Below, piece after piece: positions 28,401 to 42,624 of a stretch of 64,000 bases of DNA. The position numbers and the translations under genes were made by a program. Position 1 is the stretch's first letter. Each line of letters opens with the position of its first letter. The stretch is taken from positions 367,792 through 431,791 of the forward strand of contig NW_002476261.1 of the NCBI RefSeq assembly GCF_000189635.1, in the 5' to 3' direction. The notes under the pieces are model-generated. The model saw only the letters and a list, made by a program, of their open reading frames with translations. It ran no database searches and had not been told where the DNA came from. The DNA is from Tetrahymena thermophila SB210 (lineage: Eukaryota; Ciliophora; Oligohymenophorea; Hymenostomatida; Tetrahymenidae).

Positions 28401-31400
28401 AACTCTATCTACCTGAACCTCCAACACCAAAAAGTAAAGCATTACCTTGAGGCTATCTAATAATTCTAGCTATTCTTGCTATATGTTCACATGCATCTAA
28501 AAACATAACAAGCTTCATTGAGCTTCTAGGTCCATTTATAACAAATGTGTTATCAGTGTTATATTCTTCTTAGAAGTAATCCATCTAAAATTAAAATAAT
28601 AATTAAATATAAAATAATTTTTTTAAAATTATAATATTACCTTGTCAATAAACTAGTCTAAATCATCGACAGGAGCATAAATTCTAGGTTCTAATTCCTT
28701 TGTAATATAAAATTTAACAATTAAAATATGTAACTATTTATTTTATTAAATTACTCTTCCTTGCAAGAAATCAGTAAATATAATTCTTTAGGTAGTTAAT
28801 ACTTCTTCTTTTGTAATGTTGAATTTCTAAAAGAAATCTTAAAGTATTTCTTTGAGATATTGTCTATCTTAATCTGTTGTTAATCTATCGTGGAAAACTC
28901 TCATGTTCTCATGATACCAAAGTCTAATTAGAACAGGAATTTCAGAGCAAGTTTTAGTATTAGTAGTAGCAGAGCACATACCTTAAAATACTTTACTAAT
29001 ATCTCTCATGTTAAAGGTATAATGACTCTTTGAAGGTGTGGGCAATAATTCATTTTTCACCTAATAATTTATAGATATTATTAAAAATTGTACTTCCATG
29101 TATTTAAAAAAGTTTAATGTTGTTTTTAGAAAGAAATTTAATTTAGATATTTTGAGAGGAAATCAGAGTTAAATTTTTACATTATTCCCTCTGAATTATT
29201 ATTAATAAATTCAACTCTTTTTATTTATTTAAATACTTTAAAATTTAATTTATTACCTTATAGTAAACTTCTATGACTGATTCAACCAATTAAGGTATAG
29301 CTTCTTTTATGGTAGTGTCGAATTTTTTGAAGAAGTGCTTAACTAGAGTTTAGAAAAGTTAGTTAATGATAGTTCTTTCTAATTCTGGGTATGCTAAAAT
29401 GTTAAAGTGTCTAGTGCAACGAGCTGTTATGTTTGATCTACCACCACCAGGAGGACCCATAGCAGCGAGTAAAATAATATCTTAGAACCTCATAAAAACT
29501 AAATCTCTTCTATTATACCAACCTTAATGGTCTAAGAATTATCTTAAAAGTTCAATAGGAGGTTATGCACCATAAGTCTCTTTCTTAGGCATGTTCAAAT
29601 CATCAACAAATATGATACACTTCTTACCAATAGGAGGCCCAAAAATACCTTTTCTTCTTTTATCCTAATTATTCATGCAGTATTAAATAAAATTATATAA
29701 ATAAAAAGATATTTACCATCTTAGAATCTATGGTGTCTTAAGTTTGATTTGCACTATTTATTATGAATAAAATAATTAAAATAAAATATTTTGAAAGATA
29801 AATAAATACCTTGTTTATGCAGAGAAGGTAAGAGCAATATATTGATATTCCTCACCAAGCTAAGTTGTTAAAAGAGAATAACAATTTTATGATTTACCAG
29901 TACCAGTAGGACCTGGGCACATAACATGGTAGCCTTGGGAAACAAGTAATTTCTTCATATAGATATTTCTAGTAGAATCATTAGTAGGAATCATAATTTC
30001 ATGATATTGGTACTTAGAGCTTACTTCAAAAGATGCATATTAAATTTACCAATTTTCAAATACTTTTTTTTCTTTATTCCAGAAATAATTATATACAGAA
30101 TCTTCCTAAGGGAAGCCACAATCAGTTACTGTAGTAAAAAGATTTCTATAGAAATTAGAAAATTTCTCTCTCGATTCGGAATCACAAGTAGCCATAACAG
30201 ACCAAATTAGTGAAAAAATAAATAGTTAATCTATCATGTTTTACAAATTGTCGATTTCTTCACTTGGAATCTTTTTTTAATAAAAAATTTAGATTATTTT
30301 TATTAAGTATTAAAAAACTTAAATAAAATTATACTCTTTTGAATTCTGTTTCTGCATATTCTGCAAAATAGCTGTTAAGAATTCTCTAAAGAGATTAAGT
30401 AAGATTATTATCTCCAGTAGCTACAATTTCTTTACATTATTTTCTTAAGAAAGTCAAACAAGGTTAAAGAAGTTTATCAAAAAGTAGTTTAAGTCTCTCT
30501 ATTATTTTAGCTCTCTTTTAGATATTTGCAGGAATGCTATTCAACCATGAATCTATTAAAGGTTGTAAACCAAGAGAGATAGGCTCCATGTATACCATAC
30601 CACATCTACTTACAGTAGCAGGAGAAGCCACAGCCAAATCTTCTACTTCGAACATCATAGTCATATGAGGTGTTAGAGTTAAAATCTATCCACTTTTTTT
30701 AAAGTTTTTTTATAAATTAATTAAATAAAAAGCTGAATTTACCTATTTAAACATAGTTTTTTGTTATCATCTAGAACTGTATTCATAGACTCGATCCAAA
30801 TAGCATCAACTGGGCCATCAAAGAGAATCCAATGTTTTTCTGATGAAGTATCTTTAACAGTCTCTCTTATGATGTAGGCTAATATACCATCTGTCCATTC
30901 GTGAGTTTGTTCATTAAACTATCCATACAATTATCCCATTGTTATACTTTTAGGATTCATGATATGGGTGTGGACTTTGTAGAATCCTTTGTCATGTAGA
31001 TTACTTAAACTTCTTTGAAGTACAAGATAATTAGAAGTTTTTCCACCTCCAGTTGGACCAACTAACATAAGACCATGTCTTACCTAAATAGTATCATATA
31101 GCTATAGTACTTTATCTGTAAAAGCTTGCACAGGTTGCAAATTTAAATCAGGATCTTTACAGACAACAGAAATTTAGCTTACTAAGTCACCATATTCATA
31201 TTTAGGCCTTTCTACACCAGGGAAGAGATCACTGATAATATTTTCGAATAGAGGAATATCATCTTTTAAAAATTTAGGAACATTAACATCACGCAATGCC
31301 CTGAGTAAAAGTTGTTATTCATCCATATCAGGAGTAGCACTTTTCAACAAACCTGTTAGTTTATTTTAAATTGAGATATATTTAAACTAAAAATAAGTTA

Positions 31401-34400
31401 TATTTTTATATTTACCTGCAGCATTAATAACTGATCTAACTGCTCTCATACCATAATCGTAGTGATCTTGAGAAGATAGTTGTTCTGAAGAAAGTTTGAA
31501 TGTAACGACCATTTTTTAAGCAAGCTCTCTACCAAGCTTGAAACCAAAACTATAAAGCATAATTTCACCAATCATAGCATAATCTGGAACCATCATCGCT
31601 ACACTTCTGAATAAGGCTTTTAAGTTATCAGGCAATTCAGTACGACCGGCATAACCACTTTTATTAATTATTAAAATGTATTTAAGAAAATGAAAAAAAA
31701 ATATAATTTAATTACGGATTCATTGTAATGAAGACACAGAATGTAGGAAGAACTTTAATATTGGATCCTTCAAATTCAATCTATCCAATACCTTTATCTT
31801 TAGCTCCGAAAAGTTATAAGAGTTGTTAGGCAATAACGGAAAGTACTTCAATGTTAATTCTATTGAATTCATCAAAACAGCACCAAGCACCAGCACTAGC
31901 AAGACCTTTAAAGAATTTACCAACCATAATATAATCCATACTATCAGAGCAATTGAATACAACACACTACTTAGCAAGTGCTTTAGCTAAATCTTTTGTT
32001 GACTCTGTTTTACCTGTTCCAGCAGGGCCTTAATATTAAAAAATATATATTAATCTATTTGAATTAAGTTATTTTTATTAAAAAAGAAATACCTGCAGGA
32101 GCACCACCTAAATTGAGCTTTAGAGCACCCATTAAAGTCATATAACATTTATCTGTCAAAGGAGTAATAACCAATCTTAAAGTGTTTCCTTTAAATAAAA
32201 TATATTTATAAAACATATTGATAGTATTCTAATATTTTTTTAAAAATTATTAAAAAAGTAATTCAGTTTACCTAAATATTCATATCCATAAGGGAAATCA
32301 GTCTGAACGCACTTTACTCTAACATCTTCGTTTTCAACATAATATCTCAATTATGAAATCCATTCGAAGGCTGATACATCCTTGACATTTTCGTTAATAA
32401 GTCTTTAAACAACATCCTTTGCATGCACATCAATGACGATTAGAGCATTGATAGTAACTTGTTATTGCTTAGTTAATTTTGTACAAACTAAATCAACCAA
32501 ATCGTCTAATTATAGTTTTAATTTGTCCCAATACCCTTTGATTCCTACTTTGTCTTCTTGGCCTTCATTTTTTATGGCCTCTTCGACTTCATAAGTCCAT
32601 AATACTTATGAACCGTTTAGCACACATTAACCTGGATGACTAATACACCATTTTGGTCTTGGCTTTTTATTGTAATCTTCTACTGAATTATTTAATGCAC
32701 GACGGACAGAGCGTTTCATCATATTTTCTACATCACCCATCCACTCTTCTACATTTTTACGATTTGGATCTACAAATTTCTCAAAAGGTACTCTTTCATT
32801 TTCGGCAGAAAACATTGCATGAATTTTCTTTTAATCATCAAATTCTATTTTATGGATATTTTCGAATACCTTTTTTAAATGTGGCTAGACTGCTGTGGGT
32901 TCTTTTGTTTAAGATAAAATTTCAAGGAGTTCATCATTAGACAAGAAATAGAAACGAGCAAACTTTTCTCTCTTTTTTTCCAAATAATTATTTAATTCCT
33001 TTTAGATAATTTCTAAATTCTTATTAGACTCTCTTAATTTGTCATATAAACCTTCTTCTGTGCACACTTTACGGACATTAAGTATGTGCTTAGCTTAGGT
33101 AACACTTGTTTTCCAAGTTGAGTCTATAGTTCTAAATTTCTTTGTTTCGGCAGGTAATTATTTTGCAATATCTTAACTATCAAAAATAGGTTGGAGATAC
33201 ATCCACTGACCTTAGAATTTTGCCCATTCTTCCAACACATCTGACATAGTTGTTAATTACTTATCCCATTCAAATATTCTATTATTTACAATAATATTTA
33301 TATTAACATGATTATTGATTATCATTTTAACAATACCTTTCTTCAAATTCTTTTTTGTATGGAGAAAAGAGCAAAGATTAGGTTTAGACGATATGCTCAT
33401 CTAGTATAATAGAAATGTCATCATAGCCCCTAATAATGCTAGTTTGCTTATAAGGAAGAAGCTAGAAATTAATTTCTTCCCACTATGTCTCCATAGTGTC
33501 AAGTAAGGTCTTAATTTAGAATTCTTTTCCTGCTCTTTCACCAATTTAAACAATCTCATCAACATGTTTCATCAAATCCATTTATAAAATTTGATCAAAG
33601 GTAAAGCCTTCATTTTTCTTTTCTATAGTTTTACCCATAACACGTGAGATGTCTTTCCAATGCCTTTCCTTTTTAAAGTAAAATTATAAGCATTATTTAA
33701 TTAAATTAATTCTTCTTTTACTTCCATGCCCTGTTTCCTAAGAGCAACCAAAAGAGGAACTTTTGGTTTGAACTCATCCATTTCAGCTTTTATTTTTTAA
33801 GCAATTTCCTAAGAGCAAATAATAAATTATTTTTAGATTAAGAAATAGTAGAATAAATAAATATTTTACATAAATCTAAGTGAGTTCTTTTTCTTTCATA
33901 ACTCTCATAATACCACCTAATGTTTTAACTCCTTCTTCAACAAATTTGTCTACTTCCTCTGCATTTACTTTATCGAAGTCATCGTACATCCATTTACTAA
34001 AACCTTTCATCCAAAAGTCAACTATTTTCCACAAGTTAAAGTAAGGTGTAAATTCTTTTTGCATATTTCCAAGCTTTTTAATTTATTTTTCTTAATATTT
34101 TAATGATCAATTTAATTAAATCTTACTTTATTATACTCAGTCATGTCTTTTCCAAAAAGATGTTCACGTTGATTGAATTTTCTTGATTCGTCTTGAATGC
34201 TTAATAAAGATTCGTGAATTTCCATAACCATTTTAGCCATATCCGAATGGTTTTTAATATCGATATAGCTTGAGAAACCTTGAATGGTTTATTCAAGATT
34301 TTCATAATTTTATTTAAATTCATCTTATTATTCTTTCATTTCTTCAGCAAACTTTGTCTTTAATTTATCTAGCTTTCCTTCTCTTTCATTGATCAATTAC

Positions 34401-37400
34401 AAAATATCTCTTGGACCTGCAAATACGTTCCATCTTTTATTCATTTCATCTGGAGTGAATTTATAATTAAAATCTTCCATAATTTTATAGACATCGAAGA
34501 CTTTATTCATGTCAGATTTCAACTTTTCCAATTCAATAGGAAGCATATTTGTAATATATTCTTACAATTCAACTAATTTTTCAATATTTGTAGGATCTTC
34601 ATTTAATTTAGCTTTAATCAAAGTGAATTAATTAAAAATATTTGTAGTTCCCTCCTTAGCTCTTTTGGCAATAACTGTTTTGAGATTCTTTGATAAATCA
34701 GATAGTTTTTCATCTAAATGAGCTATTACTTCCAAGCAACTTATTTAAAAACAGCTTACATGAATATACTCAGGAATGTCAATCTTGAGCTATTTCTTTT
34801 TTCTTTCTACCTAATTTTATAATTTTATTAATTTGATTTTATGCACAAATAATTTCATTTGTTACTTCAGCAATTTCATCATTAATAGATTCAATATCTC
34901 TAGGATTTTCTATTTCGTTTTCCATGGCTTTGCAATATTCTTCAGGTGTTGATTTAAGAATAGGAATGTATTTATCAAATGCCTTCAAATAATCAGCCAA
35001 TGGTTCGGTAGCTTATCCTACTCTTTCTTTAAGAAGCTCAGCCATTTCCCATATCCATTTGTTTTCATCAGGGAACTTACGAGGTCTAGCATTTGGATCA
35101 GGATCTACTGGTTTTTCACGAGGTTTTTGAGGTGTCTTAATATATGTCTCTAGGTTTTAGCCTTTGTAAAGATTAGATGCAATTTTTGGTTCCAAATCTG
35201 GAATTTTAGCTAATTCTTCTAAAGCCTTGTCAAAAACATGCAAAACAACATTAACAAAAACTTCAGGATTTTTAGGAGAATAAATAAATATTTCATCATT
35301 TTGGGTTTTTAAATCTAGTTAAAACAACGCTCTTGTTCTTTTCTTTTCATCTACGTGCTCAGGGAATATATTTTCAACTTTGCTTGTATCATGTACTATA
35401 ACTTTACTAGGAATGAAGCTTAATATCATGTCTCTATAATCGTTATAATTTCTTTAAACAAGACTAGTAACAGTGTCCTATTAGATTGATAGATATTAAA
35501 TATTTAGTATATAATATATTTTTATTTAAATACCTGCATCATCAAACGAATAACAGTCAAAAACTTTTTCAATTTACCAAAATCATAAGTAATTCTTTCA
35601 TTTTCTTTCATATTAAACCATCCTTTTCCAACATCAGCAAATTGAGTTTTGATAATTTTGACCATTCCCTCAATCCATGTTCCTATTTATTTATTTTATT
35701 AATTATTTTATTTTTTAATTTTAATTTTTGAATTCGAATTTCTCATCACAAAAGTAAGCAAGCTAAAAAATAAATAAAAAGCTAAATTAAAAAATTTTAA
35801 TTGAATTTGTCTAATAATTTAAATGTTAAATACCTCTCAATTGATATATTAATGAAGAAGTAAATGATTCTTATAAATGTTTAAATTGATCTAAATGCAT
35901 GGCTTCATCAATTTTTAATTAGAATATGTCCATGTCATTAATTTTATTGCATTCTACTCTAATTTCTTGAAGGGCTTTAATGACTTCTTTTTTGATGTAC
36001 AGAGATGCAAAACAAAAGCTCTTAAAAGTATCGTTGAAGTCTTTGGGTTCATGAAAACTAATTTCACGATTTGAGGTGACATGCATTTCCTTAATTCCCT
36101 TTGTTCTTTCTAATTCCATAGTACCGTAATATCTAACTTCTTTTTCTTCCTCTTTGGGAGGTAAGCGTAAATGCTTTGGGAAGTATTCGGAGTCTTAGCA
36201 TTCCTCTAAAAAAGTATCAAATATAATTTTATTCATAGTTCTTGAAAAATCCATGTTAACATCAGCTATTAAAGCAGTTGTATCTAAATCTTCAATTTTT
36301 GTTGTTTTTGCTAAATCTGCAATTCTCTTCTTCTATTCAGTATCAAGCTCACTCAAATCTTGAGTGGGCATATTATCAATATAAAAATTATATCTTATTA
36401 TGCTATCAGTATACACCTATTAATTTAAATTAAATACATTTAACTTTTGAAATATCCTTATTACTAGAAAATATTAGAAATACTTTCATACTTAGTTGTT
36501 CAAATAAATAAATAAATCAATTTTGAATTAATTTATTTTTTAAAATAATTTTTTTTGAATAATTTAAACTTAGCCAAAGCAAAGGTAAATATTATTATTA
36601 AATTGATTTTTTATGCACTAGATAATAGATATTAAATTGGCTCATGTTTGAAAAATTAATATTCAGTTACATAAATAACTAGAATATTACTTTGTTTCAA
36701 AGATATTTCTAATATTTTAAATGAGCGAATTGAATTAATTACTCTTTGTTAAAAAGCGTTTGCTAAACGAAGCACATATTTTCTAGGATCTTCGGCATCA
36801 AAACAAACGAATATACGATGCAATTCAAAATTAATGACATCATCTGCATTAAATGTTTCTAATTTTCTGCCTTTATATTTATTAGTTTCTCTGGTGTAGC
36901 TTGTGATCTCTACTTTTTAATAATAAAATTTGTTATCTTCACTATTCTTGAAGAGAGCTCTTCCTGTCAAAGGATGAAAGTCGTTTTCTTCTTCATCACC
37001 TTTTGTTCTATCTAGCCTAATAAAATATTATTATTTTGGTAAAAAATAATTTAAAAGAATTTATTGAAACTGACCATTCAAAACTAGAGTTTTCATCAAA
37101 AGTGCTATCATCAAAAAGCTCAAGAGGAAGCCATTCGCATTAAGTATCAGGCTAATTGAAATCAACATTTAAATAAAGCATTAAATCTTCCAGTTAATAA
37201 GAAGCAAACTGCTTTTTCTTTCTATCTATGGCTACTTTTCTAGGAACTTGACCTGGAATAGGATCGTAAGGTTCCATAACCTAATAGTTTAATAATTTTA
37301 AAAAAAGTTTGTATATTTCCCTCAAAAAAGCGTTCATTTAATTTTTATTATAGATAATTTGAAAGAATATGTCTACCTTTGGATTTACTGATGAAACTAT

Positions 37401-37799
37401 TTTTGCATTTTCTCTTAGAACTTTTCTTTATTCATTTCTGGATTGCATTCTAGAGCGTAAAATATCTCTTTCATCAGAAAATAACTTCTAACTCGAGGTG
37501 TTTGGTCTCAAGCCATTTCTTGACTATAAGCGCTAAAGCGAAATAGCTTTAGGCAGAGATGTAACTGAAATGGACTTATATATTTCTACCTTAGGACCAG
37601 CTTGAACTATTTTAGGCTTTTAAAATAAAATATGGAGATTTTAAGATTTTTCATTTCATTTTATTTAGGTTAAATAAATTAATTCAGTGCAAATTAAGAC
37701 AAACGAAGAAAAATATACATCTATCTTTTAAGCATTTTCTGGATCTATAACTTCAGAATAAATACCTCTTTATCTTCTAATATTAGGATTTACAGCCAT
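22488..37799 (-). CDS. Axonemal inner-arm dynein heavy chain, single-headed, DNAH1-like
   Basis: A 15.3-kb gene with about twenty short introns, not all resolved, encodes roughly 4,200-4,400 residues from [16 protein letters not shown] to [14 protein letters not shown]. Four P-loops are in order: AAA1 GPAGTGKT (32006-32029), AAA2 GPTGGGKT (31036-31059), AAA3 GPTGTGKS (29890-29913) and AAA4 GVGGSGRQS (28402-28428). Also seen are AAA1 [19 protein letters not shown] and [13 protein letters not shown]2 LDDNKKLCL, stalk coiled coils (about 27640-27350 and 26900-26600) around the microtubule-binding region, and C-terminal [10 protein letters not shown] and [14 protein letters not shown]. About 1,650 codons precede AAA1, long for the DNAH3/7/12 group. 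[15 protein letters not shown] and [13 protein letters not shown] favour DNAH1 (Chlamydomonas dynein d), by inference. It drives ciliary bending. No break was noticed. The Tetrahymena DYH number is not known to me. Confidence 0.93.
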
Positions 37800-38747
37800 T
37801 TTATTGATTTTTCAATTTATTATATTGTGCTGTGATATAATAGCTTAATATTCTACAAATACTTGAAAGCTTTTAAGCTTGTTTGTTTGTTTGGACTAAG
37901 TTTTATATATATTTATAACTTGATGAATTCCTTGTTTTTTTACTATTAATTAAAGCCTTGTAATTCAATCAAAAAAATCAAAGACAATCTTTTCTTTTAA
38001 TTAATTAATTATAAATTGAAATACTCATTATATTTAACTTTAAAATCAAAGTGTATCTTAACAAATTTTTTCTTTTCTCATTCATTTTTTTAAGAAAAAT
38101 TTCTTATTTATTATCTCCACATTCATTTTACTATGAAATAACACTTAATATCAATAAATTATCACAAATAAGGCAAGTTAGGTAATAGAGCTGATTTTTA
38201 CTTTTTAAATATTAGGTAAACAAAAAAAGTTATAAAATATTGATTATAAACTGTAATTAATTTTCTATATAAAAAAGATATAGAGTCTCCTCATTCTCTA
38301 AACAAGCATCCAGTATTTAAAATTAAATTCCTCATCGTTCATTTTTTTATTTATTTTAGAGTTTAAAAAATTAAAATATTTTGAAAATAAAAATAAATAA
38401 GAAAATTATTAAGAAGATAAAAAATAGAATTTGGTTAATAAAAAAATATTTTATGAAAAATAAATAAATTTCATAAATATTTTTATTTGTATTCTAAAAT
38501 TATATGGATGCAATTCAAAGAATGTATTATTAATTTTAATTTAGCTAAATGATTTTTTAATACAGATATTAATTTTTGTTTTCATTTTTTATCAAAAAAA
38601 AAAAAAAATTAAATTTTGAAAATTAATAAATTAAAGATAGATATTAATAAGTTAGCAAGCTAGCATATTTGATAAATTCAGAAAACTATTATTTATTTCT
38701 ATACAAGGATAAACAAAAAATATTTTAATTATTTACTTGGTTTTAAC
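37800..38747. promoter_or_regulatory. Divergent intergenic region, 948 bp
   Basis: This lies between the starts of the dynein heavy chain (minus) and the F-x-P motif protein gene (plus). Both promoters must be here. It is AT-rich with A13 at about 38595 and no motif I can name. Confidence 0.5.
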
Positions 38748-41200
38748 ATGTTTGGGAATTTGAAGTTTATATATGATGAAGCTCCTTTATGGAATGAAAA
38801 AAAAGTAAAAGATAAAAAAGAATAAAAGCTAACAACGTATGTGAGATTTGATTAATTATATGGAGACGGAAAAAGAAAATAAATTAAGATTGATTAAGTC
38901 AAGCAAGAAAAAAAACTTGAATAGATGCTTTAAGAAATAGAATTAGAAGAGTCTAAAATGGGAATTTCTACTGTAAAAATGTTTAGTTTATCATTTATAA
39001 TATTAAATTGTAAAATCATCTTCTGAAATGTAAATAAATATTAAATCAGGTATCAAAAAAATTAACGGCTAGTAGAAGACCTGACTAATTTTATGAATAT
39101 AACAAGTAATGGGCTATGAAAGTAAATGAAAAAAAGTAATAACAAAGAACAGAACATTTTAACCAAGCAATTAACTAGCAAATTGAAAGTTAATAAAAAT
39201 CTTAGCAAAGGACTTTCTTCCAAGAAACCATGTAAAATATAATAAAAATGAAATTAATTAGAACTTTTACAATATTTAAAGGCTGAATAATTATAATGGG
39301 CCAATTTCAGGATGGTAGCAAAGATTTGAAAATTATTTAAATACAAAAATAAAATTGTAAGAAGTTGGGGAACAATAAAATAGTATATTTTAATAGCATT
39401 TGTTATCAATTTTAATGACTTTTTCATAAATAAAATTAAGCATTTCAACCAAAAATAAATGAAAACTCTAAAAAAATGACTTCATTTAGAGATAATACTC
39501 CTATTGAAGAAAGACTCCTTAAATATGGAGAGGAATTGAAAATGAAATAAGAAATTATTAGACAATAGGTAGCTTTTAAATTATAACTTATTATAATAAA
39601 TTTCAACAAAAAAATAGATGGATATTCTAGCTCAAGAAAGTGATGAATTTGGGTAAAAAAAGCCTTCAATCAATAAAAATTATGTTTATGGAGAGTCTGA
39701 TGGAAGCAAAGTTCATGACAAATTATATGAATATGGTAAATATTTATATTTTAGTAAATGTTAAAAGCTTTTAAAAATAAAAAAAGCGAAAGTATATGAA
39801 CAAAAAATGTAAGAGCTTAAAAGTGAGGCCTAAAATCAGTTTAACTTTAAACCTGCACTTAATTAGATGTCAGAATAATTAAAAGAAAAAATCGTAAGAA
39901 TTATATAAATTAAATGATCATTTTTTATAAAATTTTTCTAGTAATAAAAAAGGAAACCACTTTATGAACCAAAAAAGAAGGAATCTTTGGAGGTAAAATA
40001 TCTAATTAATTTGCTTTTATTAATTATTTCTTTCATTATTTAATTTATATAAAGGAAAAGAAACCATCAAAGCAGTTTAATGTATAGAATTTTGAGTAAT
40101 TTTTAGAAAGGAATTATACATAATTTGAGAGAAAATTAGAAAGATTGCAATAAAGAGATGATTAGGTCTAGGCAAAGGAATTAGAAGAATGTTCATTTTA
40201 GCCATAAATAAATAAAAAAAGTCTGACCAAATCAGTAATAGATTCAGAAAAAACTCTTTATGAAAGAGAATAAGAAAAGCTTAGAAAGAAATAAGAGTAG
40301 CTGTAATAATTGCAAGAATAAATTACATAAGAAGATTAAAAGAATTGCACTTTTAAGCCTTAAAAAACATTTAATATTATTGAAGAAAGGAAATAAATCC
40401 AAGAATAGAATAAAAAGTTAATTGAAAAGAAAAAGAGCACACCTGCAATAAAATATCCCAAAGTTAGAAGTAAAACACTTGTAACTGATAAATAAAAAAA
40501 TGGATAAAATTTATCTGAATAAGATCTTCATAATTCTTCAGATGATAACTTAAAAAGGAACAATGGCAGTAACTAATCAGATGAAGACGAAAAAGATAAA
40601 TTCTAAAAGGCGTTTTAAGACAGATATTAGAATTCTAACAATTATTCCAAATCAGTAAACTTTTAAAGCATTCCTCAAAATCAATCAGTTTAAGCTGATA
40701 AGAATACAAAGAGAAGACAGAGAAGCCCTCTAAAAAGGCAAAGTCCTTCACCAAAAACAACATTTAAATTAAACTCCTCATCTAAAAAAGGAAACAACGA
40801 ATTAAACTAAAGTAAAAATGATAGTGATTCAAAGAATAACTAAAGTTTCCTGAACAATTTGCTCAATAGCCAAATAAATAAAGGAAACTTCAATTTAGAA
40901 TCTCTACTTAATTAGAGCATACAAAACTGGGGAGAGCATTATAATTTAAGCCCATCAAAGCTCAGCAAGAAAAAAATACTTGATGAATTTAATTAGATAG
41001 AAAAAGAAATATAAACAATTGTAAAAGAAGTTGATCAAATCAAAGAAAAAGATGACATTGATAAAAGTATTAATAGCAGCACTATTCCGAAACTAAGTAA
41101 CTTTAAGACATATTCCTAAGGCAATAATGATGGGTTTGACTCTAAACATTCTTAATTTCATCCTTAAATTATAATAGAAGATCATAATAATGAAGCTTGA
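38748..41200 (+). CDS. Coiled-coil protein with repeated F-[QK]-P motifs, 685 aa
   Basis: Eight exons (38748-38972, 39050-39231, 39282-39382, 39441-39568, 39618-39735, 39787-39893, 39942-39992, 40055-41200) sum to 2,058 nt, exactly 686 codons ending in TGA. The protein is Gln/Lys/Glu-rich, with coiled-coil stretches (QFERKLERLQQRDDQVQAKE; EREQEKLRKKQEQLQQLQEQ). It repeats a short motif, NTFQPKIN, FNFKPALN, CSFQPQINKK and CTFKPQKTF, spaced through residues ~160-450. The C-terminal third is a Ser/Asn/Lys-rich low-complexity region (RRQRSPLKRQSPSPKTTFK). Similar C-x-F-x-P repeats occur in many protist coiled-coil proteins, several of them ciliary or cytoskeletal; that is a general recollection, not a match. 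The location beside a dynein gene suggests a ciliary role. No membrane segment or enzyme domain is seen. Confidence 0.82.
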
Positions 41201-42624
41201 TTATTCAACAACAGCAACAACAAATCTTGCTTTTTAAATAGTCAATTAATTAACAAAAATATTTATTTCTTCTAAAGTTTTTTCATAAAATTATTACAGT
41301 TTAATCTATGATTAATACAAAAATGGGTTGGAATTTTTATTCTCTTATGTGTAAAGTTAATTGTTATTAAAAATCCTATCTCACAATTTATTTTAATGTA
41401 TTAGTAAAATAAATCTCAAAATATTTTTCAAAATAAAAAAGTTAAAAATAATTTTTAGTTTTAATGTAAGTAAATGAATTCTAAAATTTTATTATTGGCT
41501 ACAATAAATTCAAGAAAATAAATACTGAGGTTTTTCTTTAAATAAGATCATTTTATGATAGTCGTTAATATCTATTTATTAAAATTTTTGATTAACTTTT
41601 TTTCATTAAACCACAGATTTATTATCAAATGCAATATTTTTATTATATTATTAACCAGATAAAAAAATTAATATCATTTATTTTAAAAAGATTTCAAGAA
41701 ATTAAATTTTTACGACAAAGAATTGCTTTTAAAAAGCTTAATTTATTTTAAGATTTTAGCTATTATACAAAAAAAAAGGAGTTTTTACCATTCTTAGATT
41801 ATATTAAAAAGTAGAATCATTTATACTTACTTGCAATATCTTCTGATTTAAATGTTAATTTATAAATAGTAATCTATCATCAACATTTTTATTAAAAAGC
41901 GAAAAGCTAAACATCACTTTCAAAGATTTTGAAAGCTATAATAAGTGTTGAAAATAAACTATTAAAATCATACAAATTAACACCAGTTAACTTGATTAGA
42001 TAATTATTTTAATTAAATTTTTTAATTATACTTCTTAAATTCATTTTTATTTGGTTAAATATGTTGACATTTAAAATAAAACTCACAATATAATTTACTG
42101 CGCAGACATATAGACTATAGAAATTACAACAAATGTCTAATAGAAAGATAGATTTTATTAAATTTGAGTATTAATTTATTCATTCTTTCATTTTTTTGAA
42201 TAAGTAAGCATAAATAACTTTAAAAAATACACTATTTTTAAAAAATTGATAAATCTATAACAAATACATCATCAAGATGCTTTTCAAAAATAAAAATAAG
42301 GCCAGCATACAATAAATTTAGCAACGTAACTATTTAACAATCAATTAAAATAATTTCTATCAAAAATTTAATCTTAAAAAGTGTTAATTTATGCAAAATT
42401 TAATAGCTTTTTAATTCATATTTAATACTAAAAATTCAAAATGAAGCCATTTTTTTTTTCATTCATCAATCAAATATTTTTTTCTTTGGTTTTGTTTCTA
42501 AATTGAAATTCACTCGCACAAATAAAAACTGAGCTGACCATAAAATTATAATTAATAAAAACAATAAACTTTGTAAAAAAATATAAAATAAGTAAAAAAA
42601 AAAGTAACTATTAATCAACTTTTA
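41201..42624. other. AT-rich spacer upstream of the surface antigen gene
   Basis: There is no open frame of convincing composition. It holds the 3' flank of the coiled-coil gene and the promoter of the antigen gene. The last 150 bases are A-rich, ending in AAAAAAAGTAACTATTAATC before the ATG region. Confidence 0.5.
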
